Origin: Tubulanus polymorphus
Lineage: Eukaryota; Nemertea; Palaeonemertea; Tubulaniformes; Tubulanidae
Assembly: GCF_964204645.1 (NCBI RefSeq)
Contig: NC_134028.1
Span: forward strand, 806,001 to 870,000
Length of the DNA: 64,000 nt
Direction of reading: 5' to 3'
Part shown: one piece after another, positions 41,765 through 54,100 of the stretch
Layout: each line of letters begins with the position of its first letter
Numbering within the stretch: position 1 is the stretch's first letter
The notes under the pieces: model-generated
What the model was told of the DNA's origin: nothing
What the model saw: the letters and a program-made list of their open reading frames with translations, nothing else
The model's database searches: none
Position numbers and translations under genes: made by a program

Positions 41765-42575
41765 GGTGAGAGGGGATGAGGGCACAGATAGGGAACAGGG
41801 GAGCCGATTAGGGGATGGGGCACAGGTAGGGCACGGGGGAACCGATTAGGGGATGGGGCACAGATAGGGAACAGGGGAGCCGATTAGGGGATGGGGCACA
41901 GGTAGGGAACAGGGGAGCCGATTAGGGGATGGGGGCACAGGTAGGGCACAGGGGAACCGATTAGGGGATGGGGCACAGATAGAGAACAGGGGAGCCGATT
42001 AGGGGATGGGGCACAGATAGAGAACAGGGGAGCCGATTAGGGGATGGGGCACAGATAGGGAACAGGGGAGCCGATTAGGGGATGGGGCACAGATAGGGAA
42101 CAGGGGAGCCGATTAGGGGATGGGGCACAGATAGAGAACAGGGGAGCCGATTAGGGGATGGGGCACAGATAGAGAACAGGGGAGCCGATTAGGGGATGGG
42201 GCACAGATAGGGAACAGGGGAGCCGATTAGGGGATGGGGCACAGATAGAGAACAGGGGAGCCGATTAGGGGATGGGGCACAGATAGGGAACAGGGGAGCC
42301 GATTAGGGGATGGGGCACAGATAGGGTACGGGGGAACCGATTAGGGGATGGGGCACAGATAGGGCACGGGGGAACCGATTAGGGGATGGGGCACAGATAG
42401 GGAACAGGGGAGCCGATTAGGGGATGGGGGCACAGGTAGGGCACGGGGGAACCGATTAGGGGATGGGGCACAGATAGGGCACGGGGGAACCGATTAGGGG
42501 ATGGGGGCACAGGTAGGGCACAGGGGAGCCGATTAGGGGATGGGGGCACAGGTAGGGCACAGGGGAACCGATTAA
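41765..42575. repeat. 38-bp minisatellite (GGGGCACAGATAGGGAACAG...)
   Basis: About twenty-one copies of a unit containing GGGGAGCCGATTAGGGGATG. Variants (GAACAGGGGAGCC against GCACGGGGGAACC) cluster in sub-blocks, indicating amplification of groups of units. Confidence 0.95.
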
Positions 42576-42661
42576 AGGAAACATAGACGTAGATAAAATT
42601 AAAGCAAACAAGATGCCCACATTGATTGTGGTCGTCTTCATTCTCCCGATGCAACATTTGT

Positions 42662-42692
42662 TTAGTGTCTGTTTTGATTCTGAACATTTCGA

Positions 42693-42753
<61 letters not shown>

Positions 42754-45700
42754 GATGAGTATTAGCGGTTGGATTGTTGTCTCTTGCTTTCAAATCGATA
42801 GATGAGAACGTGTAGAGAATGGGGTTAATAGCCGAGTTGATGGGTAAGATAACTACAGCTACTACAGCTGCCCAGGTCGGGGCTATGAATATCCCACAAA
42901 CAGCCAATATACCCAGCACTATCACCGGTACCCAACATACTATTTGCGTCAGAAATATGGGCATCAACCTACGCGCCAGAAATAGTTCGGTCTCGTTGCA
43001 TCTTCCCGATGTCTGACGGGACTTCTTCACCGTGTTGTAAATGATGAGATAAGCGATGATGATTCCGACAGTGCAAACAGAGTTAAATACTACATATATA
43101 CCGAAGGAGTAACCCCAAGCCTTTACATCAATCGAGCGCAGGTTCACTGGTAAACACACTCCTGCCTGGCCGTAGAAATTAGTGAAATATCTCACCGGTA
43201 GGAGGGGTAATATGGCTATCATGAAACATAACGTCCAAACACCGGTTGATAACGCCAGCGACAACCGAATCGGAAACCACTCGCCAACTTTTAAGAAACA
43301 GAGTTTAATCGCTCGTTCAAGCGAAATCAATAACATGAATATTAATGAGCCTTCCGACGCGACCGTTATGAAAAAACCTGCTAATTTGCATAACGCCCCC
43401 TGGCGCCATTCTTCGGAATAGATCATATAGACGCCTTTATAGAAGAGATCGGCTGCAGCGATCAATATCAGATAAACACCCATCAATAAATCACCGATAG
43501 CTAAATTTATGGTGAAAATTATCGAAGCGCTTTTCTTTTTGTCGACAAGTCGCCAGACGATTACAAACGTGTTACCGACGAACGCAATAATGCCGACAAT
43601 CCAAACCATGACTCTGAGGAATCCACTGGCGATCAGGTCGTCACATGACGAAAATTCATCAGCTTCCGGTAAACAAGATTTAGTCTGAGGAGCTAGACAA
43701 CAGAATTTGAACGAATCGCTGACCAATTCAATCAGAGATTCGATTTTATTCAAACTATCGATTTCAACGTCAACGATCCAGTTTTGGCGGAGGTCGAGAC
43801 TCTCAAGATGAGGGAGACCAATAAACGTCAGTGCACTTAATGATTCCAGTTTATTTCTGCTGATATTTATAGAGGTGAGTTTGACCAGACCGCTGAATGC
43901 TTCATCGCCTATTGTACTGATTTCCAACTGTTCCAGATGTAGATTTTCAATCGAGACCAAACCTCGGAACGCGTTAGATGAAATAACAGCGAGTGGATTC
44001 CCGTCTAGGGAGAGATGTCGTAGATTAGTGAGTCCGTAGAACGTGCCTTCATACAGAGCATCGATCGCGTTAAAACTCACGTCCAGATAGAATAGATTAT
44101 GTAGAGCTGAAAACACCGATTTGAATAAGTTTTGGACGCGATTGAATGAAATATCTAACTTCCCTAAAAATCGATACTCGCTGAATAGATCTGTATTATT
44201 TGTAACATTGAGACTGATGTTTGAGAAGGAAAGGGTGCGAATTTCCGGATACAAATAACTAACGGTTTTACACGTGACGCTCAAACCAACACACTCGCAG
44301 CTGATTGGACATTCGCCCATATCGCAGAATATTTCATCGTCTCTCATTGGACAGTTCACCGTGACGTCACAAACCCGCGTATCAGTAACGCAGGAGTCCG
44401 AGCCTCTACATCTCAAACGACCTTGACACTTGTGCCGCTTACCGCAGTCGCGTTCGTCGTAGCCTGCGACGCAATCCCAAACACCGTTACAGACCTTATA
44501 GTAGGGAATACAATACGACGCGGGACATTTAAACATCGCCGGAGGACATTCGAAATCATCGCAATGCAGTAGATTCTCCATTCTATTACATACAGATTTA
44601 TTCAAAGCTCGCATTTCAAAAATGCAGCTCATTTCACGCGGGAAACATTGAGGCGAGGTGGACGAGCATCTTATATCAGTGGTCGCATTCAGACAGGTGC
44701 CGGAGTTATTGATAGAATTAGATTCATCTTCACCAGTCACACCGGGACAATCTACGATACTGTCATTCACCAGATCTGAGTGGATACAATCACCGTTAAA
44801 ACACTGGAAACCTTTACAACGGTTGAACAGCCCGCATCCGCGCTCATCAGAACCATCAAAACAATCGACTAAACCATCACAGAACTTAGTCTCACTGATA
44901 CACTGCTCGTTCGTACACCGGAACTCGTCCGGGTCGCAGTCCGGATACTTACAACTGTATTCGTCACTTCCGTCAGCGCAGTCGGTCACGTGATCACAGT
45001 AGGATGAGATAGAGATGCATTGCGTACCGGAATCACAGTTAAACTGATTCCAACCACAAGTGCAGTTTAATTCATCCTCACCGGACGGACAATCAGCCAC
45101 CGAATCACAAACTCGTATATTCAAAACACAAGAACCGTCGTCACATTCGAACTGATTTTGGGAATCGCATTTTAGTATCAGGGAGTCCACGTGGTCTTCG
45201 CAAAGGACGCCGGTTATTTTGGGCATGGATTCATCGCCGCAAGCGCCGCGATAAACAATTCCCGTAGCGGCTCCTTGTGATAGTACAATACATCCACCGT
45301 TAGAATCATTGCTGAAAGCTACAACATTGCCATCAACTTTCAACGTTAAGAATAGATTGACCAGTTGTGAAATATCGCTGATGATGGATATATTCGCCAC
45401 GGAGCCACCGAGACCTCGACAGACATTAGAGAAATTACGATCAGGATTCGTGATAGAGAAAACATTGAGACAACGAGAAACACTGAAAATCCAGCCGGGT
45501 TTACAAGCGAATATATCAGTCGAGAGGGAGGAGTTATCAGTGATAGTTTGATTGACGTCGGTATTTGGAACGACATCGAGTTTACAAAATAAAGCAGTTT
45601 TGATTTTATATTCGCACGGAAACATGGCCCAGTTGGCTTTACCGTACGGGGTAGACAACTGCATAATCGAACAAACAGTGGAATCATCACGAACTGGTTG

Positions 45701-48700
45701 ATACCTCTTCACAGGCACGAAACTCGTCAGTCCTGGGTGAAGGGTCTCGTTAAATGTTGGCTGATACCATTCAGTGTAAGACAGTGGACTTCCATCAGAC
45801 CAGATAAAACGCTTCAACTATAAATATACAAACACATTGAACTATACAATGGTTTCTTTATGATCAGGAGGCGGGCGGCTCCGGGGTAGCCTATACCATT
45901 TAAATCAATGAAAATGAACAGAATTTAACTGAGAGTTGTTGATAAATCTTACTGGAAACTGGGTTGTTTGGGGCAACTCCGTGAAATGGTCTAAAGTTTC
46001 TAACACGTATCATGTCTTGTATCACTTTGTTTCACGCGTATTCTATGAAGAGACACCTCAGCTGATACTGACCTGTTTCTCATATCTAAGACCGATGTAT
46101 ATAAGTGGTATATGTAGCCGGTATAGTTGGTTGATCCAGTGTCGGGTGAGTAGATATTTGAATCGTTCAGATTGAGAACGGGATGTTATACTCATTAGTT
46201 CACCGCGACTGTCGTTATTACGACAAAGTTCCATCGCTGAAGTCCACGAAATGTTGCCAGTTGTTTCTATGAATGCGATGCATTCGTTTCGCTCAAACCG
46301 CTGATAACCGTCTGGGCAAATGTCACTTTTTACATCTTCGTTATCTTTCTTGCGATGTTTTTCGTAATTGATAATGACGTCTTGTTCGCGGTGAAAATTA
46401 TTCAATCTGATTTCGAGGGTTGAATGAGCGAACGGTATCGTGTGCAACACAGCGCCCTCTTTCGCCTTTCCGCAAAACCTTCGGCGATGAATGACGTCAT
46501 CAACTACGTATTCACTGAGTTGCACGAACGAGTCCTCACACTTTCCCAATACGAATTTAACGATGTTGAATTTGTAGTAGAATTCCGAGTAGGAATCCCA
46601 GATTTCCATAAACGACATCGAGAAAATGTAGTAGCATGTTTCGGGTGACTGGCCATACGTTCTGGATATGATGCCACAGTTTTCAGTATCTATGATGAAG
46701 CCTGCCCAACCACCCGGACTACTCCCGCATTTCTACAATAGAAATTTAAGAATTTTCAAAATGTCAGATTAAAGAGTTGCAAGATGGCGCACGATCGATA
46801 CATACTGGTTTTATTCGTAGTGAATATATTTCGATGAAATTTGAACTGGTATTTTATAGGCTCCCAAATCAAAATATCATAAAACAAGTCATTGAACAGA
46901 CAAACGAATTGACTTTCTCACTCCCAGTGTATGGTATAGATTTAACTGTTAATTTGTATTGAAAAAATTTTATTAGGATTCAACTGACATATTGAAGAAA
47001 TTGAGCGCTACCACTAGCGCACCTGGTGGATCCACACTCGCCACAGTAGCATCTTTTACTTACCATTTCAAGTGAGCATTTATTACGTAGTTCAAATTCC
47101 CATTGGCCATATTTGGTAAGACAGGATTTCTGATCGAGAGTCGCGTAGGATAATTCAGTAAGGTTGCCACCAGGGGTCGCTGGGCTGCTGCATCGTGTAC
47201 TATTATGCGGCCACAGTTCGGAACAATCCAAGCGTCTTAACGTCCCGTGGGAACTATACTGGCATTCACCTAAACTATTGCATAAACAAGCTGTAAAACT
47301 CGTGTAGGATGAGCCGCAATGGAGAGAACTTCGAACCGCTGTTAGTTCTAACCCTGATTTATTGTCGAACGCCAGTTTAATTAGAGATTGATTTCTGGGT
47401 GGTGGATGGGTAGTGAGGTGTATGTTCTGTATTCTATAACAGCTTTGTCCCGCCTCCATATTTACAATGACGTCTTGTTCAGTTTCCGATGTAGTTAGGA
47501 ATATACCTTTACAAGGAACTGTTTTGTGTTTTATTTCAAAACTACTTTTGTATCGGTAAGAATAGATAAAAATGATCACGGAGTTATAAGATGACGTCAT
47601 TTTCAGTTGAGGCAAACCTTCGTGCGCATTAGCGGCACAAAATGGACCTAAAGCTGTCGCGCTGGAGTTCACGTCTGCACCGTCGATGACGTAGGCGCCG
47701 ATCTGTTCGCATGGTTTACTAAGGGTCGATTCCGGTTGAAAACTCAAAGCTACATCTACAAAATAACTGGGATGTTTTGCGTGTATTGCGATAGCGCAGA
47801 GGGTAAAGTCGTTCTTCTCACAATTACCGATAGACCCGAGTCCATCATAGAATCCACATGAACACGAAAAGGGCTTCTGATTTGTGACAGAAAATGATCC
47901 GTGTTGTTTCCTCCAACCTATCGACACAATTATTCCGGTATCGGACACGTTTCCGATCCGATTCAGCGGGACTCTGAACGCGACCAAAACCCGAAATCCT
48001 TCAGTTTTAGATGTACCATTCAGTGATTGGAGAAGCATATTTTTTGTAGCAAACAAAGACGGCGAAATTTCAACATCAAACTCGCTGAAGTGTAAACTAG
48101 TCTGGGTCGGGTCTACTTCAATAGATGTGCGCCATGATAGTTCGAAATTCTCTCTCACATCTGCGTGCAGGATGAATCCATACATGGCATGGGCGTCAGT
48201 TATTATATCCGGCATCAGATTCGCTGTGAAATCAAAATGATCAGAGACATGCGTGTCTACAGAACGGATTGTCTGACGAACTGTCGTAAACATCCACTTG
48301 TTACTGGGGATATCAGTTATCAGTATAGAGATATCAACACCGTGTTCACTACACAGCGGAAAAAAGGTAAATTCTAACGAAATATAATCTGCCACGACAC
48401 TCCACGGCTTTCTGATACCAGTAAACTGTCCGATTTCTGTACCATTAGCCGCAGTTAGTACTAGTACATTCATATTGACAGACATTTCTCTGGGTATTGG
48501 ACACAGTAGAAAACGTAGAAATGTGATATTCAACGAGTTCAACGATTCGAAAGGGCGTAGCTCAGCTTTATAGACGAGCACGTCTTTTGTTATGAGATGA
48601 TGGATATCGATATAATGCGGTCCAACTTCGATATCTCTGTGAATTTCTTCGTGAAATATCTGAAATGTGTTTCGCACGAACTCGACGAGTATAATAAATC

Positions 48701-49085
48701 TTGATTTCGAGGACGAGCGAAATATGACGTCATAACGCGTCATGAAAGCCACGCTCGACGTCACTTCCGTTTCTGTGTCGTTACCGATTATCTTACGCAG
48801 GGAGTTTGAACGATCGTTTTTAGCGCCGCCGTAATCATCATTAATGTTAATTTTTACTCTCAATCCATGTGTCGTATTTGAGTTGATTTTCCAAACGCAT
48901 TCGACATCGTCGCGTTCAGCAGTTTCGGGTTTAGACTGCAGTAACACCGCCGGTTGAATCAGCCTACTAACCATTAACACTTTACCGTCGCATAAATCGA
49001 TTTCTGTTTTGTTATTGACTGATAGTGCAGGATCGGCAGATGGACCACACGTCTGTTCTACTTTACCTTCATTATTACACGATAC

Positions 49086-49127
<42 letters not shown>

Positions 49128-49160
49128 TAGCGACAACAGCCGCATCGGTAGTTTCATCAC
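42662..49160 (-). CDS. Large GRL101-like receptor: CUB, C-type lectin, LDLa, LRR and 7TM
   Basis: Coding exons 49157-47064 (exon starts 49160), 46732-46073 and 45817-42662 are all phase 0 and give 1969 aa. A non-coding first exon probably ends at 49947 (donor GTAAGT). Order: poly-Leu signal peptide; about 700 extracellular residues with a CUB-like region near the start; a CUB domain (about 699-830); a C-type lectin-like domain across exons 2-3 (ICPDGYQRFERNEC to FCKL) and a second, divergent one; about seven LDLa repeats (about 1133-1416, with DGSDE signatures); an LRR N-cap and about six LRRs (1421-1623); a Cys hinge; a class A 7TM (about 1651-1924) with ERA in place of DRY and an intact NPILY; and a tail with 20 Ala. 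LDLa-LRR-7TM matches Lymnaea GRL101 and relaxin-type LGRs. The ligand is unknown. Confidence 0.9.
42693..42750 (-). repeat. GCC repeat encoding poly-Ala in the receptor tail
   Basis: About nineteen GGC triplets on the plus strand read as Ala codons on the minus strand, close to the C-terminus of the receptor. Confidence 0.93.
49083..49130 (-). repeat. CTG repeat encoding poly-Leu in the receptor signal peptide
   Basis: About fifteen CAG triplets on the plus strand (one CAA) read as Leu codons and make up the hydrophobic core of the signal peptide. Confidence 0.9.
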
Positions 49161-49946
49161 CTGGAATAAAATCATTCATTCTAACGCCTTTATTTAATCT
49201 GGTTCTATAACATATATGGATGAAAAAATCATTCAAACAGAAAACATAAAATCTATCAGAAAATGTACCATTCAATGATCGGAAAAGAGAAGCATATGTC
49301 AGAAAAGAAATCTAATCGATTTGTGTTTCGTATTTCAATTTTCATGGTTTCAATTCGATTATTTCATTTGATTCAGTTAAATGATTGTGAAAATTCATGT
49401 TAATATCACGGAAGAGCATCATAGACATAGATGATTTCTTTTCAAAGCGGATATTTCGATTGTAACAAAGATCAGGTCCGACTTAATCGGAGCAAAATTG
49501 TTGACGATATAAACATGATTGGAAAACAAAATGTTTCAATACTTCATTTGCTTTATTTCTAAATTGTAACTGCGCAAATATTGTATTGTACGCTTATTGT
49601 ATTTTGTTTAAGAGTTGTAAGGACTTAGAATTCGAAATGAAATACATCATTAATTATCAATCGTCAAATCTCGAATAAACCTCGAAAATTAATTGCAGGC
49701 ATCTGCTGCAATAGTTCGAGGTAACATGAGTCCAGCGCTCGCAGTTGGTTCACTGGTTTAACTATATAAAACTATATAGTTTCACGTCCCGCTAAGACAA
49801 TACTTTTTTTCTGAAATACTTGTTTGCTTGATACTTCATAAAATTCTTTTACCCAGCACATCCAGCACCCCCAGCACATCCAGCCACTCCACTGGTTCCG
49901 ACCCCGGATTGTCATCACGACATACAATATCTCTTATTTTACTTAC

Positions 49947-51196
49947 CCTCGATTCTGTGATTTTATCGATGACCTCGATGAAGCATCTCTGACAGATCTG
50001 AGCAAAACTCTTTGAAGTCGAGCGAATTTAAAGCGTGAAAGCGAAATCTTATAATTACCAATTATCCAACAACAGCACGAGCGCGTGCGAAACCTTAACT
50101 TATAACAGCATCATTAGCATCAGTTTCATGACGAAATTAGAAACATGAAAACCGCTAAAAACAGGTTCTGTATCTTTAAGTGGAAGCAAAACCGCAAACT
50201 GATTATGATTATTAACTCGAAGAAACAAAACTCAATAATGATGAATCATTGTCTTTATTCGGAAACTAGAGACAATAATTGCGCGAATTTACCAACCGTA
50301 AACGTGGTGTTTAGATCTAATTATATACAAGCATAAATATACACGTTAATTTATTTAGTTAAATTTTCACAGCAATAAAAAACCATATCTTATTAAATAA
50401 CTTGGTTTTAACTTTAGTAGGCTATTCCTGTAGATGAAAATTACGATAAATTCGAAAGGTCGAGTAAAAAATCAGCTCAAGGAAGTATTTCTAACTCATT
50501 CCTATCTCTTATTGTGGGATTTTATAACAGGTCGACTCAGGGTAAACAACTCCTAGAGGCCAAAATATTCAAAACATATTTGATGAAATTGAAACAGTAT
50601 TCGGCATGTTTATGTGAATTGCTTATTCGTGCCGTTCCTCTATTTCAGTGGTGCAAGGATTTACTTAATAATTTGAAAGAGTTCGTGTCACAGGTTGAAA
50701 CAGTAGAAATTCTAACATTGTATTCTGTATTTGCACGTACTCGGTCAGTGTGTTCAGTCTGACCGGTCATAACTGCACATAGAGTTCATAACTCGAGTTT
50801 TTACACCACCCGCAGTTCTAGACATTTTTACCCGGTTAATAGTTTTTTAATGTCCGCGGATTGACGCGCTTCTGACCAGTGACAGTAGCCTGTGTAAATA
50901 TGTAAATAAGAATTCGAATATTGTTTTGTTTTCGATGCGTGGATTGCGGTGCACAGGTTGTACGTGTATACGGGGCACTTTGCGAGAATATTCACCAGCA
51001 TTTCAAACATCTGTTCCGCGACCATTATTTATTCAATTCAAGTCTAGTGATGATACACACAACATACCGAATCATAAAACTATAACATACATGGATATTT
51101 CAGACTAATAACCGACAGGATTTCAAAAGCAAATAGTTATAGAATTTGTTGTTGTTTTTCTAAGAAAATCGAATAGTGAATTTAACTATAAACAGG
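49947..51196. promoter_or_regulatory. Divergent 5' region between the large receptor and villin
   Basis: It includes the probable non-coding first exon of the receptor (minus, ending 49947 at a GTAAGT donor) and the upstream region of villin. Open frames at 50145-50336, 50514-50762 and 50926-51108 show no domain or splice logic. Confidence 0.4.
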
Positions 51197-54100
51197 ATGC
51201 CTGTTGACCAAGTGTTTATGGGAGTTGGTCAAACTCCAGGGCTGGAAATCTGGCGCATTGAGGTAAAATATGTTCTCTTCCAGCGGTTTTATAATTAAAC
51301 GGTTACGGCTATTCTTGTACATATAACACTTGGGTCCAGTGCCTTGCTATTTGAAAGTACAGTCCTCAAGGCCCGCAGTAGATCTCACATTTAACGTATA
51401 TCTATCATTTATTCAGAATTGTGAAAATAGCTTTAAAAATAGATTAATATTATCGAGATATTTCAGACAGATGACAGATAATTTCCGATGTAATGAAACT
51501 CACAGGGATCTATTCCCTTTATTGTCCATTCAATAAAATTGATGATGATATCTATAACCGTTCTTCTTTCGGTTACATCTGTGTTTTATAGATAAATCAA
51601 TACATTAATGGGCAGGTATGATATTACATATGAGACTGACGGACGAGTTGTGTAGCAGGTGGTCGGGTATTTGAAATATCAAATATATATCAGTGTTTAC
51701 TGTATAAAATAGAGAATTGCACCTCAAATGTGTTCATAAAATCATTGTTACCCCTGAATTGCCAGAAATACATCAATGGCGTATATATTTTATATATTTT
51801 TAAAAAACATGGCCTCTCTCTAAACTATCCTTGAATACGGGATCTACTGCATGCTAAACCAAAAACACAGCTCTTCCGAACCAAAAATACGTAAGACTAG
51901 CCCGTCGTCAGGTAACCCTCACCCACAGCCAACCCACAGCCCACATAACCCTAACCCTAGATTCGAACCCGGGTCGCTTGTGTGCCAGCCGAGCATGCTT
52001 ACCACTAAACCACAGAGCTGTGGTGATTGAACGGGTTTGTAAATTTGTCTGATCAGTGTGGTGACCATTTGGCTGTGGTGACCAGTCAGGTGTGGTCTAA
52101 CAATACCAACTGTCATTCTCTGATTATTTGAAGGGTTTATCAATCATTTTCAAGCACCCTCCTGCGCCACAATATAAAGACTATTTCAGTCGGAAGATAA
52201 AACCAATTAGAATTCATTTTCTTATTTTCAGAAACTGAAAGTCGTTCCAGTCGATCAGAATCAGTACGGCGAATTCTACAGCGGTGATTCCTATATAGTT
52301 TTAAGTGTAAGTGCAGTGTATATCACATATTTCTGATGATCAATCCACGTTTTGTAAAAGTTTCAAAAACATTCTATCGACAGCATGCTTGTGTGTGCGT
52401 CAGTTTCAATTACAAACTCTATATAAAAACCTGGTGCCAGTTTTAATAGATCAGTTAGACAATATTAACCCCATCAGTTAACTGTGATAGATCAGTTAGA
52501 CAATTAACCCCATCAGTTAACTCTGATAGATCAGTTACACAATTAACTCTAGTAGACGAATTAACCGCAGGGTGAAAGATAAAACCGGTTTACTATAGAT
52601 GTGGTGCATATTACGGAAAATAAACGTTGTGTTGATCTATTATTGAAGATATATTTGATAACGGTTATGATTTCTATTGACATCAAATCAGGGAAAGTAT
52701 TTAAAATCGGTGTCGAATTTCATGGCGATCGATCGACTGGAGTGTCATAGTGAAGTCAAATAACCTGATTAAACCTTCCTTCCTTCAACCTATGACCTAT
52801 CGATGACCTTGAGACGGGTGTTACGCGGGTCAAGGAAATTCCGGGTCATATAGACTTTAAACTCCATACAAGGCTTAGTCCTAACTTTTATGATTTTTAT
52901 TGTTTTTTCTTCCAGACGGTTAAACCACCGAAATCGTCCGCGCTCAAGTGGGATCTTCATTTTTGGTTGGGTAAAGAAACGTCTCAGGTCAGTAGATTTT
53001 TAGTTCAGTTAGACATTGAATTAGATCTTGTTTTATGTGAAGTCGACTGTTTGAATACAAATAGTTGCTTTTGGTTGTTACTTCATGCATTCAGCGACGA
53101 TTACGATTCAGATTTCAATGTTTTGAGCTTAAACTTTTTCATAAAACTGCACCCTGTATAGACACAATCCTTAATATTGTTTTAATTACAATCAATGCTT
53201 TAGGATTCGATGATAATTTTCAGGATGAAGCTGGAGTTGCAGCTTATAAAACTGTTGAACTCGATGATAGTCTCGGTGGAGGACCAGTTCAACATCGTGA
53301 GGTAGGTGTAGGCTACGTTCACCGTATAAGAGCCCAATAATATTCACTGTGTTCTACACATATTGTGAATGATAATCCTCGAATAAAACCAGTGACAGTT
53401 CTGTTCAAGTGATAAATCAATTGTAGTATTCAATAAGCTCAGTTGTTCACAGTTATTAGTATGAAAGCACAGATACATACAGTTAAACTGGGATATAATC
53501 ACTCTATGTTCCAATGTATATTAACATCAAAATGTAAACTCGTATTTCTTCTAATGCTCGAAATTAGAATTTTTATACGTGAATGAAATTATTATATTTT
53601 TCTTCTTATTAACTGTAGGTTCAAGACCACGAATCCAGTTTGTTTCTTTCATATTTCAAGAAAGGAATTAGGTACGTTTTAATAATAGATATCTACAGAA
53701 ATAAGGAAGACGTCGTGTTGATTGAGTCAAAAATGTTGTAGAGTTTCACATTGACATTTTACGATGAATAATGTGTATTTGATACTGTGGCAGATATTTG
53801 GAGGGTGGAATTGAATCCGGATTCAGAAAAGTGGAAAGAGGAAAATACGAAAAACGTCTGCTTCACGTGAAAGGAAAACGTAACGTGCGAGTCACGCAGG
53901 TATGTGTGCGTGTCACGCACACCGATAAAATAAATCCGATATGAAAATCATAAGACCGATACCTGCGAAAAACATCCCACAATAACAAAAAAACAAGTTA
54001 AAATGTAGCAGAAAATTTTGCAATTCTAAAATAGATACTATTCATTAGAATTTTTGTTACATTTTACAACAAACAAATTTGGTATTTTGTAATACGTAGA

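Larger units (their letters stand above)
40597..42661. other. Interval upstream of ZDHHC and downstream of the large receptor
   Basis: It contains the ZDHHC leader, two minisatellites (40785-41232 and 41765-42575) and about 500 bp between them without a recognisable gene. The second array lies just past the receptor stop codon, so it is probably in that gene's 3' UTR or 3' flank. Confidence 0.5.

Noticed and set aside
50514-50762. 82-codon open frame upstream of villin
   Set aside because: No domain, no homologue recognised and no in-phase splice sites to villin exon 1.
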